A DNA stretch of 64,000 bases. It comes from Marinococcus halotolerans DSM 16375. GTDB lineage: Bacteria > Bacillota > Bacilli > Bacillales > Marinococcaceae. This document shows positions 35,071-42,494 of this stretch, piece after piece. Made by a program: the position numbers and the translations under genes. The notes below the pieces were generated by a model. That model was not told where the DNA came from and did no database searches. It worked only from the letters and a program-made list of their open reading frames with translations. Position 1 is the stretch's first letter. The number at the start of each line of letters is the position of its first letter. The DNA lies in assembly GCF_000420725.1 (NCBI RefSeq), contig NZ_ATVM01000001.1:124001-188000 (forward strand). Reading direction: 5' to 3'.

Positions 35071-36197
35071 TACCCGTCCTCCACTGTCCGGCGGTACAAT
35101 TCTTCATACTGGGCTACGATGCGAGAGGAGGAAAAATATTCTTCCACCACGTCGAGCGAGCGCTGGTTGAACCTTTTCATCCTATCTGGATCCGTCAGCA
35201 GTCCGACCGCCTGCTGAGCAGCCATTTCCACAACCCCGAGCGGCACAACATAGCCGGTTTCGTTATGAAAGACCACCTCAGGGATACCTCCGACATCTGT
35301 GCCAATGACTGGCACACCGCATGCCATCGCTTCAAGGGCAGCCAGACCGAAGCTTTCTTTTTCTGAAAGCAGCAGCATCAAGTCGGCAATGTGCAAATAG
35401 TCGGCGACGTGCCGCTGGTTGCCTAAAAACAGCACGTCCTGGTCGACGCCGAGCCTTTTCGCCTCTGCCCATGCCTTTTCCCGGTCCGGTCCGTCCCCAA
35501 GCATAACCAGCTTACAGGAAACCTCTGTCTGCACTGCCGCAAATGTCCGCACGACGTCTACGACCCGTTTCACCGGCCGGAAATTGGAAACATGCAGAAG
35601 CACCTTTTCGTCCTCGTCAATATTGTATGCTTTTTTTAAATCCTTTTTATCCGTTTTCGGACCGTACACCCGCTCGTCCACGAAATTGTAAATTGTATGA
35701 ATATCACGGTCGACTTCAAGCATCTGCTTTGTCTGCTCCACCAGAGCGTCCGATACCGCAGTCACTTCGTCCGAGCGCTGAATGGCGTAGCGGATAATAT
35801 CACGAAGCGAGGAGTCATGGCCAAGCACGGTAATGTCTGTACCGTGAAGCGTTGTTACTACTTTTACAGGGTGGTCGGTCATATCCCTGGCTAAAATCGC
35901 ACAGACAGCGTGAGGCACGGCGTAATGCACGTGCAGGACGTCGAGCTGCTCCCGGTTGACGACTTCCGCCATTTTGCTTGCAAGCGTTAATGAGTAAGGC
36001 GGGTACTGGAACACTTCGTATTGGTTTACTGAGACTTCATGATAATAAATATTCGGTGAGGTTTCGGTTAAACGATACGGGATCGCCGAGGTAATGAAAT
36101 GTATTTCATGGCCTCGTTCAGCAAGCAGCTTGCCGAGCTCCGTCGCAATAACTCCCGATCCTCCCACCGTCGGGTAGCACGTTATTCCAATTTTCAC
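35070..36197 (-). CDS. bshA: N-acetyl-alpha-D-glucosaminyl L-malate synthase (bacillithiol)
   Basis: The 375-residue GT4 retaining glycosyltransferase is recognised by KIGITCYPTVGGSGVIATELGKLLAERGHEIHFITS at the N-terminus, LHVHYAVPHAV (near 88), and the E-x7-E region SEKESFGLAALEAMACGVPVIGTDVGG near 290. It joins UDP-GlcNAc to L-malate, the first step of bacillithiol synthesis. The start is GTG at 36197. It lies 2 bp after bshB1, so both bacillithiol steps are co-expressed; bshC is not in the window. Confidence 0.95.
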   Translation of the reverse strand: MKIGITCYPTVGGSGVIATELGKLLAERGHEIHFITSAIPYRLTETSPNIYYHEVSVNQYEVFQYPPYSLTLASKMAEVVNREQLDVLHVHYAVPHAVCAILARDMTDHPVKVVTTLHGTDITVLGHDSSLRDIIRYAIQRSDEVTAVSDALVEQTKQMLEVDRDIHTIYNFVDERVYGPKTDKKDLKKAYNIDEDEKVLLHVSNFRPVKRVVDVVRTFAAVQTEVSCKLVMLGDGPDREKAWAEAKRLGVDQDVLFLGNQRHVADYLHIADLMLLLSEKESFGLAALEAMACGVPVIGTDVGGIPEVVFHNETGYVVPLGVVEMAAQQAVGLLTDPDRMKRFNQRSLDVVEEYFSSSRIVAQYEELYRRTVEDG

Positions 36198-36199
36198 GC

Positions 36200-36910
36200 T
36201 TAGTCACTTCCTTGTCTGCCGGGCACCTGTTGAAAAAGCATCGGAGTTTCGGCGATAAACCCTTCTGCGTAAGTCACTCCCGTTTCTTTGCCGAATAATC
36301 GGTCTCTTGCCTGAATCGTTTCGAGGTACCCGTCCGTAAGCGGTGTACTTACGGCTTCTTCTCCCGGATCAAACTGGCTTTTATACGCCTTTAACGCCGC
36401 TTCTTTGTCGCCGGCAGCTGCGGTGATGTCCACATAAAAGGCAGGCCGGTGGTAGCCGTTAATCATGTAGTAGTACATGTTTGGTACCTTGTGGGCGTTT
36501 TCGTCCACTCCCGGATACAGCTTGACCCCTGCATCAAATACAGCCCGCTTTACGATATTTCCGGCATCGCCGTGGTCCGGGTGCCGATCGATATAGTACG
36601 GGGCAAATATCGTGTCCGGTTGGATGCGGCGGATCAGCTGTACAAGCTGGGTGTACTCTTCCTGGGTTACTGCTGTAAGCATCCGGTCTCTCCAGGTGAG
36701 CTGCAGCCGATAGGCGCCGAGGATTTCTGCTGCCCGCTCTGCTTCCTGCTGCCTGGTTTCCACAGTGCCGTTAGATGAAAGGTCGCCCTCTGTCAGGGAA
36801 AGCATATAGACATTGTCGGTTTTACTGTGCTGCGCTACCGTCCCGCCCATTCCAATTTCAATATCATCAGGGTGGGCCCCGACGGTTAACAGCGTTCGTT
36901 TATGTGTCAT
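36200..36910 (-). CDS. bshB1: bacillithiol biosynthesis deacetylase BshB1
   Basis: A 236-residue LmbE-like zinc deacetylase: [19 protein letters not shown] (zinc ligands His and Asp near residues 12-15), [11 protein letters not shown] and [15 protein letters not shown] (third ligand region near 110). It removes the acetyl group of GlcNAc-malate to give GlcN-malate. Place and length fit B. subtilis YpjG. Its start overlaps the mgsA end by 11 bp. Confidence 0.95.
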   Translation of the reverse strand: MTHKRTLLTVGAHPDDIEIGMGGTVAQHSKTDNVYMLSLTEGDLSSNGTVETRQQEAERAAEILGAYRLQLTWRDRMLTAVTQEEYTQLVQLIRRIQPDTIFAPYYIDRHPDHGDAGNIVKRAVFDAGVKLYPGVDENAHKVPNMYYYMINGYHRPAFYVDITAAAGDKEAALKAYKSQFDPGEEAVSTPLTDGYLETIQARDRLFGKETGVTYAEGFIAETPMLFQQVPGRQGSD

Positions 36911-37319
36911 ATTGATCTGTAGACTCCTTTAAAATATCACGAAAGGCGAACAATCCGTGTTCAAGCCCTTTAATCAGCACCTCAGCTGCGGCCATGTTCG
37001 TTGCAAGAGGAACCCCATGCACGTCGGCTAGCCTCATCAGCGCGGTGATATCTGGCTCATGCGGCTGTGCGGTCAATGGATCCCGGAAAAAGAGCACCAG
37101 GTCCACCTGCTGTTCTGCAATCTTTGCCCCTATCTGCTGATCGCCGCCGAGCGGCCCCGACTGGTACTGTTTGACATTCAGGCCTACCTCCTCCTTCAGT
37201 CGCCCGCCGGTCGTCCCGGTTGCTGAAAGGGTGTGACGCTCGAGAATATGCCTGTATGCTTCGCCAAACCGGATGAGATCGTCTTTTTTCTTATCATGGG
37301 CAATCAGTGCAATATTCAT
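36900..37319 (-). CDS. mgsA: methylglyoxal synthase
   Basis: The 139-residue protein has all family motifs: [23 protein letters not shown], the phosphate/active-site stretch [14 protein letters not shown] with the catalytic Asp, and [15 protein letters not shown]. It turns dihydroxyacetone phosphate into methylglyoxal, a bypass of lower glycolysis; bacillithiol, made by the two genes that follow, is used in methylglyoxal detoxification, so the grouping makes sense. It sits between dapB (12 bp) and bshB1. Confidence 0.96.
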   Translation of the reverse strand: MNIALIAHDKKKDDLIRFGEAYRHILERHTLSATGTTGGRLKEEVGLNVKQYQSGPLGGDQQIGAKIAEQQVDLVLFFRDPLTAQPHEPDITALMRLADVHGVPLATNMAAAEVLIKGLEHGLFAFRDILKESTDQYDT

Positions 37320-37331
37320 AAAAGCCCCCCT

Positions 37332-38135
37332 TTACTCCAGAATGTTTTCGAGACCGTACACGAGTTCGTCCATCGTGACTACCTGCTCGATCGCGAATTT
37401 GACACCCGGCATAAAGGACGCCCGGTTGATCGAGTCGTGACGGATAGTAAGCGTCTGGCCCTCCCCGCCAAACATCACCTGCTGATGGGCCACCAGGCCT
37501 GGAAGCCGCGTGCTGTGAATCCTCATGCCGTCGAGCTCCGCTCCGCGTGCCCCCGGCATCGTTTCTTTTTCCTCGGGATGCCCCTGCGTTTTTTTGGTCC
37601 GGTTTTCCTGAATCAGCTTAGCCGTTTTTACAGCGGTGCCGGATGGGGCATCAAGCTTTCGGTCATGATGCAGCTCAGTAATCTCCACATCCGGGAAGTA
37701 GGCTGCAGCCATTTGTGACATTTTCATCATCAGAACAGCGCCGATAGCAAAATTTGGTACAATAAGCACTCCCCGCTTCTGCTCTTTTGCTTTTTGACGC
37801 AGGCGGTAGAGATCTTCATCAGAGAAGCCTGTCGTACCAACAACCGGCGCAAGGCCGTAGTCGAGTGCTTTTTCTGTATGTATTTTTCCAATTTCCGGCG
37901 TGGTCAAATCTACAAACACCTCTGCTTTGACCTCGCCGAGACACTCGTCAATGTCCGTATAGACACGGGCCCCGGAGTTTGGCATGCCTTCGATTTCCGA
38001 CAGCAGCGAGCCCTCGTATTTATGATCCACCACAGCAGCGAGCTGCAGGTGCTCTGCGGCTTCAATCATATGTACAGCTTCCTTACCCATGTTTCCTCTC
38101 GGCCCGGCGACGATAACGCGAATTAATTCAGTCAT
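37332..38135 (-). CDS. dapB: 4-hydroxy-tetrahydrodipicolinate reductase
   Basis: A 267-residue enzyme of the lysine/diaminopimelate pathway. The dinucleotide fold starts [18 protein letters not shown]; then [24 protein letters not shown] and the signature [19 protein letters not shown] (near 155), and a C-terminal [13 protein letters not shown]. It provides diaminopimelate for the cell wall and spore dipicolinate precursors. It overlaps ypjD by 4 bp (ATGA). Confidence 0.96.
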   Translation of the reverse strand: MTELIRVIVAGPRGNMGKEAVHMIEAAEHLQLAAVVDHKYEGSLLSEIEGMPNSGARVYTDIDECLGEVKAEVFVDLTTPEIGKIHTEKALDYGLAPVVGTTGFSDEDLYRLRQKAKEQKRGVLIVPNFAIGAVLMMKMSQMAAAYFPDVEITELHHDRKLDAPSGTAVKTAKLIQENRTKKTQGHPEEKETMPGARGAELDGMRIHSTRLPGLVAHQQVMFGGEGQTLTIRHDSINRASFMPGVKFAIEQVVTMDELVYGLENILE

Positions 38136-38473
38136 TTGTCATTCTCCTTTTTCGTCCATCTATCCTGATCTCTTGTCTCAAACTTTTCCATTACGATACC
38201 AAACGCTTCATCCAGATCAATATCAAGTGAATTCGCAAAGCAGATAAGCACAAACAGCATATCGCCCATTTCCTTATCCAGTGATTTATGCTCTTCGCTT
38301 TCTTTTTTCGGCTTTTCACCGTAATAGTGATTAATTTCTCTGGCAAGCTCTCCAGTTTCTTCTGTCATTCTTGCAAGCATGGCGAGCGGGCTGAAATACC
38401 CTTCTTCAAACTGGCCGATAAAGGCATCCACTTTTTCCTGCATTTCTTTCATCGTCATCTGTTCCCGGGACAT
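38132..38473 (-). CDS. ypjD: MazG-like nucleotide pyrophosphohydrolase YpjD
   Basis: The 113-residue all-alpha NTP-PPase has the MazG metal site: [18 protein letters not shown] (ExxE near residues 35-38) and [21 protein letters not shown] (ExxD near 66-70). It probably hydrolyses abnormal or excess NTPs. It heads the ypjD-dapB-mgsA-bshB1-bshA-cca-birA-dinG run, as in B. subtilis. GGGAGGACG precedes the ATG. A weak minus-strand promoter, TTGTCA then TATACG 15 bp on, lies in 38490-38518. Confidence 0.9.
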   Translation of the reverse strand: MSREQMTMKEMQEKVDAFIGQFEEGYFSPLAMLARMTEETGELAREINHYYGEKPKKESEEHKSLDKEMGDMLFVLICFANSLDIDLDEAFGIVMEKFETRDQDRWTKKENDK

Positions 38474-38527
38474 TCCGGCGTCCTCCCTTCAATCGTATAA
38501 AAATCCATTCGGTTTGACAAACATAGA

Positions 38528-38556
38528 TTGCCTCCTGCCCCGGGCTTTACTATAAT
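38528..38556 (+). promoter_or_regulatory. putative sigma-A promoter of the yitT-like gene
   Basis: TTGCCT (38528-38533) and TATAAT (38551-38556), spacer 17 bp, 45 bp before the GTG start. By eye. Confidence 0.55.
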
Positions 38557-38600
38557 GTAACGGTTGATACAAGCTTTCCGGCCGGAGAGGAGGAACCATC

Positions 38601-39470
38601 GTGAGCATTTGGATACATACCCGTAATATCTTTTTTGTCGTGCTCGGCTCTGCTATTATGAGTTTTGGACTTGTCTATTTTAACATGCAAAACCAGCTAG
38701 CGGACGGCGGCTTTACTGGTATTACCCTAATTCTTTATAATTTATTCAATATCAATCCTGCCTTCAGCAACCTCGTGCTGAACATTCCCGTCCTGATTCT
38801 GGGCTGGCGTCTGCTCGGGCGGCATGTCTTTGTCTATACGTTAATAAGCACAGCGGCCGTCAGTTTGTTTTTATGGCTGTTCCAGGAGGTCGAGCTTCTC
38901 CATCTGCCGCTTCAGGATGACCTTGTTCTTGTCGCCTTGTTTGCCGGCGTTTTTGTCGGCTCAGGCCTCGGCATTGTTTTCCGGTACGGCGGTACCACCG
39001 GAGGGGCTGACATTATCGCCAAGCTTGCAAGTAACGTGTTCGGCTGGACGATGGGGCGCTCGCTGTTTATGTTTGATGCTGTGGTCATAATCGCTTCCCT
39101 TCTGTATTTAGACTACCGTGAAGCAATGTACACGCTTGTGTTTGTCTTCGTGGCTGCCCGCGTCATTGACTTTATTCAGCAGGGCGCATACTCCGGCAAA
39201 GCCGCTATGATTATTTCCGATCAGGCCCCGGAAGTAGCCGACGCCATTCTGCAGGAGATGAACCGCGGAGCGACTATTTTAAATGGTAAGGGCAGCTTCA
39301 CCCGACAGGAAAAAGAGATTCTCTACTGCGTCGTTGGCAAAAACGAGCTGATGCGCCTGAAACACCTTGTCGAACGGGTGGACCCCCATGCTTTTGTGAC
39401 AGTTAACGATGTGCAGGATGTTATCGGTGAGGGCTTCACCCTCGATGAAAACAAAAATCCGCTTCAATAA
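38601..39470 (+). CDS. ypjC: YitT-family membrane protein (YpjC-like) with DUF2179 domain
   Basis: The 289-residue protein has five to six membrane helices in residues 8-200 (including VFVGSGLGIVFRYGGTTGGADIIAKL, the YitT signature near 115-140), then a cytoplasmic DUF2179 domain (about 220-280: RGATILNGKGSFTRQEKEILYCVVGKNELMRLK). Its place beside ypjD matches YpjC. The function of YitT proteins is unknown. The start is GTG at 38601 behind GAGGAGG. The stop is followed by the terminator at 39512-39543. Confidence 0.88.
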   Translation: MSIWIHTRNIFFVVLGSAIMSFGLVYFNMQNQLADGGFTGITLILYNLFNINPAFSNLVLNIPVLILGWRLLGRHVFVYTLISTAAVSLFLWLFQEVELLHLPLQDDLVLVALFAGVFVGSGLGIVFRYGGTTGGADIIAKLASNVFGWTMGRSLFMFDAVVIIASLLYLDYREAMYTLVFVFVAARVIDFIQQGAYSGKAAMIISDQAPEVADAILQEMNRGATILNGKGSFTRQEKEILYCVVGKNELMRLKHLVERVDPHAFVTVNDVQDVIGEGFTLDENKNPLQ

Positions 39471-39511
39471 GACTTTTTACTCCCACATTTTTATCAGCTT
39501 CCACACACAAA

Positions 39512-39543
39512 AAACACCTGCGCCGGTAAACGCGCAGGTGTTT
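39512..39543. terminator. bidirectional terminator, ypjC / yugP
   Basis: AAACACCTGCGC (39512-39523) pairs with GCGCAGGTGTTT (39532-39543), 12 bp with loop of 8, flanked by A6 and a short T-run; it lies between two converging genes. Confidence 0.9.
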
Positions 39544-39547
39544 CTTA

Positions 39548-40225
39548 CTATTCTTCGCTTGTCATGAGAAACATGGCGATAAAACGCCCCAGTTCCAGCA
39601 CGGCTACCAGAGCAGCTGCAACGTACGTTAATGCAGCGGCATCGAGTACTTTTTTCGTTTCCCGCTCTTCATTGTTGCTGATAATACCAGTCGCAACAAT
39701 CTGATTCATGGCACGGCTGCTCGCATTAAATTCCACCGGAAGGGTGACAACCTGGAACAGTACGGCGGCCGAGAAGAATATGATACCCGCCAGAAACATG
39801 CCGGTCGACTGCAGCAAAATACCGGCGAGAATCAAAAAGAAGGAAAGATTGGACCCGGTCGAAGCCACAGGTGCAAGCGAGGAACGGAATCGTAAAAACG
39901 CATAGTTTTCCGCATCCTGAATCGCGTGCCCCACTTCGTGAGAAGCGATCGCCTGAGCCGCTACCGTCGAATTGTAATAGTTCTCCTCTGACAAACGGAC
40001 AACTTTTTTTGAAGGATCATAATGATCCGTTAGTTTTCCTTTGGTCGGCTCTACGCGTACGTTATAGATGCCGTTTTCCTCCAGGATTTTTTTGGCCACG
40101 GAGGCCCCTGTCATCCCGGATGAATTGCTTACGTTCGAATATTTTTTGTATGCTTTTTTCACTTTGGACTGCGCCCAAAGCGGAATGAGGATAAGCGCTG
40201 CTAAATATAACAGAAGCATTCCCAT
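39548..40225 (-). CDS. yugP: YugP-like membrane zinc metallopeptidase
   Basis: A 225-residue protein of the zinc-dependent neutral protease family 2 (peptidase M-type, YugP). An N-terminal membrane helix is followed by GMTGASVAKKILEENGIYNV, HYDPSKKVVRLSEENYYNSTVAAQAIASHEVGHAIQDA with the HEVGH zinc site (near residue 95), and three C-terminal membrane helices. The natural substrate is unknown. GGAGGG precedes the ATG. A strong promoter (40258-40286) gives it its own transcript. It sits where ypjB is expected. Confidence 0.9.
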   Translation of the reverse strand: MGMLLLYLAALILIPLWAQSKVKKAYKKYSNVSNSSGMTGASVAKKILEENGIYNVRVEPTKGKLTDHYDPSKKVVRLSEENYYNSTVAAQAIASHEVGHAIQDAENYAFLRFRSSLAPVASTGSNLSFFLILAGILLQSTGMFLAGIIFFSAAVLFQVVTLPVEFNASSRAMNQIVATGIISNNEERETKKVLDAAALTYVAAALVAVLELGRFIAMFLMTSEE

Positions 40226-40257
40226 TTTTTCTCATCCCTCCATTTATATATACTTAT

Positions 40258-40286
40258 ATTGTATGCAGACGGGGGTATAATGTCAA
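40258..40286 (-). promoter_or_regulatory. sigma-A promoter of yugP
   Basis: Perfect TTGACA (40286-40281), 17-bp spacer and TACAAT (40263-40258) on the minus strand, 33 bp before the yugP ATG and just after the ypjA stop. Confidence 0.72.
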
Positions 40287-40296
40287 AGATTATGCT

Positions 40297-40899
40297 CTAT
40301 TCCTCCATGAGCCGAAGCTCTGTCCGGCCGGGACTGAGCCTCCACCAGAGCAGGAGCCCGATCGAAATCACACTAAGCCAGAACGTCCCGTAGCCGATCA
40401 GGGAAATGTACGGCTGGAGCGACGCTGACACCCAGGGATACATTCCAAAAACGTAGTCAATTATGTCATTATGTACTGTCCATACCGCGACTGCCCCGAT
40501 ATGCCAAAGCTTCACCCGGTAGTAAGGCAGATACAAAAACGCCTGCAGCGCCATGCCGGCGTGGGAGGCAATAAGCATGTAGTGCTGCCAGCTGAGCGCC
40601 TCTCCGGCTACGCCGGAAAACACGTTCATCCCTACCGCCCAAAGCCCGTACTTTACAAGCGTTATAAAAGCGAATGCTTCCGCCAGTCCGCTTCTCCTGC
40701 CGATAATGTAGAGCCCGAGAACGATCGTAAAAACCAGGCTTGCCGTCGGACTGTCCGGGACGAAGGGCAGAAACACAGCCGGCGTCTGCTGCAGCTGCTG
40801 GCCGTACCAAATGTAGCCGTAAATGGTACCGAGCGCGTTAATGATAAAAAGCGGGATTAACACGTAAGGCGTTCCAAACCATCCAAGTAGCTGTTTCAC
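40297..40899 (-). CDS. ypjA: YpjA-like membrane protein (DUF1405)
   Basis: The 200-residue protein has about six membrane helices and the DUF1405 features: LINALGTIYGYIWYGQQL at the first helix, WLPFVPDSPTAS-like FLPFVPDSPTASLVF near residue 45, FITLVKYGLWAVGMN near 83, and AVAVWTVHNDIIDYVFGMYPW near 135-155. It corresponds to YpjA by place and length. The function is unknown; the conserved His and Asp near the membrane face suggest enzyme or metal roles but no more can be said. It follows ypiA and its terminator. Confidence 0.85.
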   Translation of the reverse strand: MKQLLGWFGTPYVLIPLFIINALGTIYGYIWYGQQLQQTPAVFLPFVPDSPTASLVFTIVLGLYIIGRRSGLAEAFAFITLVKYGLWAVGMNVFSGVAGEALSWQHYMLIASHAGMALQAFLYLPYYRVKLWHIGAVAVWTVHNDIIDYVFGMYPWVSASLQPYISLIGYGTFWLSVISIGLLLWWRLSPGRTELRLMEE

Positions 40900-40927
40900 T
40901 GTATCATCCGCCTCATTTTATATGTAG

Positions 40928-40953
40928 AAAAAGACACCAGTTTCGTGTCTTTA
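40928..40953 (-). terminator. Rho-independent terminator at the end of ypiA
   Basis: AAAGACAC (40930-40937) pairs with GTGTCTTT (40945-40952), loop of 7, with T5 following on the minus strand. The ypiA stop codon (40953-40951) overlaps the stem. Confidence 0.8.
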
Positions 40954-42210
40954 TTCGCTCATGCGAAGGTCTTCAAGCAAAAGCTGAAGCTCAGTGTTGT
41001 CCGGCTGCATGGCTGAAGCCTGCTCCAGGTGCTTCAACGCATTCTCCCGGTAGCCGAGTTCAAGCAGCAGACGGCCGTATTCTTCAAGGAATACTTCGTT
41101 TTCCTGATATACGCTGTACACTTCTTCGTATTTTTCTTTCGCTTCGACAGGTTCGTCCTGGAGGTTTTTAGCCCGGGCATAGTACCACTGAAAACGTACA
41201 TCCGGCTCGCCCATTTCGTATAAATGATCAATCAGGTCAATCATCGCCTCCGGCTCTTCCTGCTCCATCCACATGCTGAGAAGCGCATTCGCCGCTTCAA
41301 GATGTGCCGGATTTAAAGCAAGTGCCTCCTTGAGATGTTTCTCTCCCTCTTCTTCGTTGCCAAGCGCCATATAGAGCTTCCCGGCCTCGGTATATAAATT
41401 TTCATTGTATTCATCTTCTTTAATACCGGCCTTCGCCGCTTCCAGGGCTTTTTCATGGTCTTCGAGCCCTTCGTAGCTTCGCACCAGGTATGGATAGAGC
41501 GCTACAAAGTCTTTATCCATGTTCCGGAGCTCTTCGAACTTCTCTGCAGCAAGCTGATAATCGCTGACCTGAAGCGCTGTATAACCGTAGCCAAACAAAG
41601 CGTGGAGCTCAGTATGTTCTTTCAGTCCGGCCTCGTAGTAGCTCAGTGCATCCTCAAACGAACCGGTCACGCTGTATGCTTCAGCGAGACGAAGGCTCAG
41701 ACTGCCATCCGGAAATTTAAACCCGGCGCCTTCAGCCTGCTTCAGATAAGGAATGCTCTTAGCGTAGTCTCCGCGGGATAAATAATAATCCCCGACGGCA
41801 GCAAGGAGCACCGGCTCTTCAGGACTCTGCTTTAAGGCATCCAAAAGCTTTTGCTCCGCTACTTCATCGAGCCCCTGCATCTGGTACAAATCAGCAAGCA
41901 GCAGCTGCGCCCGCAGATACTCTTCATCCGAATCCTTCACCTCGAGCAGCCACTCAATTGCGTCATCCTCATCGTCGAGATCAATCGCATTCTCGGCTAC
42001 GGTCGTCAGCAGTGCCCCTTCATCGGGATAGCGTCCAAGCAGATCTTCAATCAGCGGCTGCGCCTTATCTGAGCGGCCCAGCTCCTGATACATTTCCACT
42101 ATATCGTATTTTTCCTGATCGTTTGCAGAGTGGCTGTATTTCTCCATCTCTTCGAGCCCTTTTTCCGTATCGCCGTTTCTTATCGTTTCAAGGATCGTTT
42201 CTAAATTCAC
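40951..42210 (-). CDS. ypiA: TPR-repeat protein YpiA
   Basis: A 419-residue, strongly acidic tetratricopeptide protein with about ten repeats in tandem, for example DEVAEQKLLDALKQSPEEPVLLAAVGDYYLSRGDY and YTEAGKLYMALGNEEEGEKHLKEALALNPAHLEAANALL. YpiA of B. subtilis has the same length and place; its role is unknown, presumably protein binding. The start is GTG at 42210. A possible promoter and a perfect cre box lie upstream. In B. subtilis ypiA leads on to ypiB, ypiF and qcrABC; here ypjA follows. Confidence 0.87.
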   Translation of the reverse strand: MNLETILETIRNGDTEKGLEEMEKYSHSANDQEKYDIVEMYQELGRSDKAQPLIEDLLGRYPDEGALLTTVAENAIDLDDEDDAIEWLLEVKDSDEEYLRAQLLLADLYQMQGLDEVAEQKLLDALKQSPEEPVLLAAVGDYYLSRGDYAKSIPYLKQAEGAGFKFPDGSLSLRLAEAYSVTGSFEDALSYYEAGLKEHTELHALFGYGYTALQVSDYQLAAEKFEELRNMDKDFVALYPYLVRSYEGLEDHEKALEAAKAGIKEDEYNENLYTEAGKLYMALGNEEEGEKHLKEALALNPAHLEAANALLSMWMEQEEPEAMIDLIDHLYEMGEPDVRFQWYYARAKNLQDEPVEAKEKYEEVYSVYQENEVFLEEYGRLLLELGYRENALKHLEQASAMQPDNTELQLLLEDLRMSE

Positions 42211-42257
42211 GCCGTCAACAACCTTTCTTCCAGGTAAATCTCGTTTAGCACTGTGTA

Positions 42258-42286
42258 ATTATAGCAAACATTGCCCGCTGTGACGA
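42258..42286 (-). promoter_or_regulatory. putative sigma-A promoter of ypiA
   Basis: TCGTCA (42286-42281), 17-bp spacer and perfect TATAAT (42263-42258) on the minus strand, about 48 bp before the GTG start. Confidence 0.55.
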
Positions 42287-42312
42287 ACAGAAAACCTTCT
42301 GCCCGCAGATGA

Positions 42313-42327
42313 TGATAACGTTTACAA
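42313..42327. promoter_or_regulatory. perfect cre (CcpA) site upstream of ypiA
   Basis: TTGTAAACGTTATCA on the minus strand fits all 15 positions of WTGNAANCGNWNNCW. It is centred about 69 bp upstream of the expected ypiA start, a position typical for CcpA activation, and just past the 3' end of the small RNA candidate. Confidence 0.7.
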
Positions 42328-42331
42328 AAAC

Positions 42332-42364
42332 AAAAAAAACACCTGATGTCTACTCATCAGGTGT
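42332..42364 (-). terminator. terminator of the sRNA candidate / tyrA operon
   Basis: ACACCTGATG (42339-42348) pairs perfectly with CATCAGGTGT (42355-42364), loop of 6, followed on the minus strand by a run of T. It would also end read-through from tyrA. Confidence 0.9.
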
Positions 42365-42427
42365 GCCGCCACATCGGCTAGTTTTAAGATAAAGAGTATG
42401 GATAGGAGTGGAGAGAAACCATACGCT
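42332..42427 (-). ncRNA. candidate CcpA-regulated small regulatory RNA (about 96 nt)
   Basis: A stand-alone transcription unit with no ribosome site or ORF. It starts about 7 nt after the TATACT at 42439-42434. Stem GUAUGG/CCAUAC (42424-42419 with 42401-42396) holds a 17-nt loop rich in C and U (UUUCUCUCCACUCCUAU) that resembles an anti-Shine-Dalgarno, the seed type of RsaE/RsaI-like sRNAs. A single-stranded A-rich part follows, then a 10-bp terminator stem with seven to eight U. I cannot match it to a known RNA family. It fills the place where aroA (aroE) lies in B. subtilis. The alternative, a long tyrA 3' UTR, does not explain the promoter. Confidence 0.65.
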
Positions 42428-42433
42428 AATATT

Positions 42434-42461
42434 AGTATAACGTAATTGTAAGCGTTGTCAA
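42434..42461 (-). promoter_or_regulatory. strong sigma-A promoter overlapped by a perfect cre site
   Basis: Perfect TTGACA (42461-42456), 16-bp spacer, TATACT (42439-42434). The cre TGACAACGCTTACAA (42460-42446) matches all 15 consensus positions in both orientations and covers the -35 and most of the spacer, so CcpA binding should block polymerase. It lies 34 bp after the tyrA stop and drives the candidate small RNA. Confidence 0.78.
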
Positions 42462-42494
42462 TGCTTCTCCCCTATTTTTTCATTCTTTTTTCGG

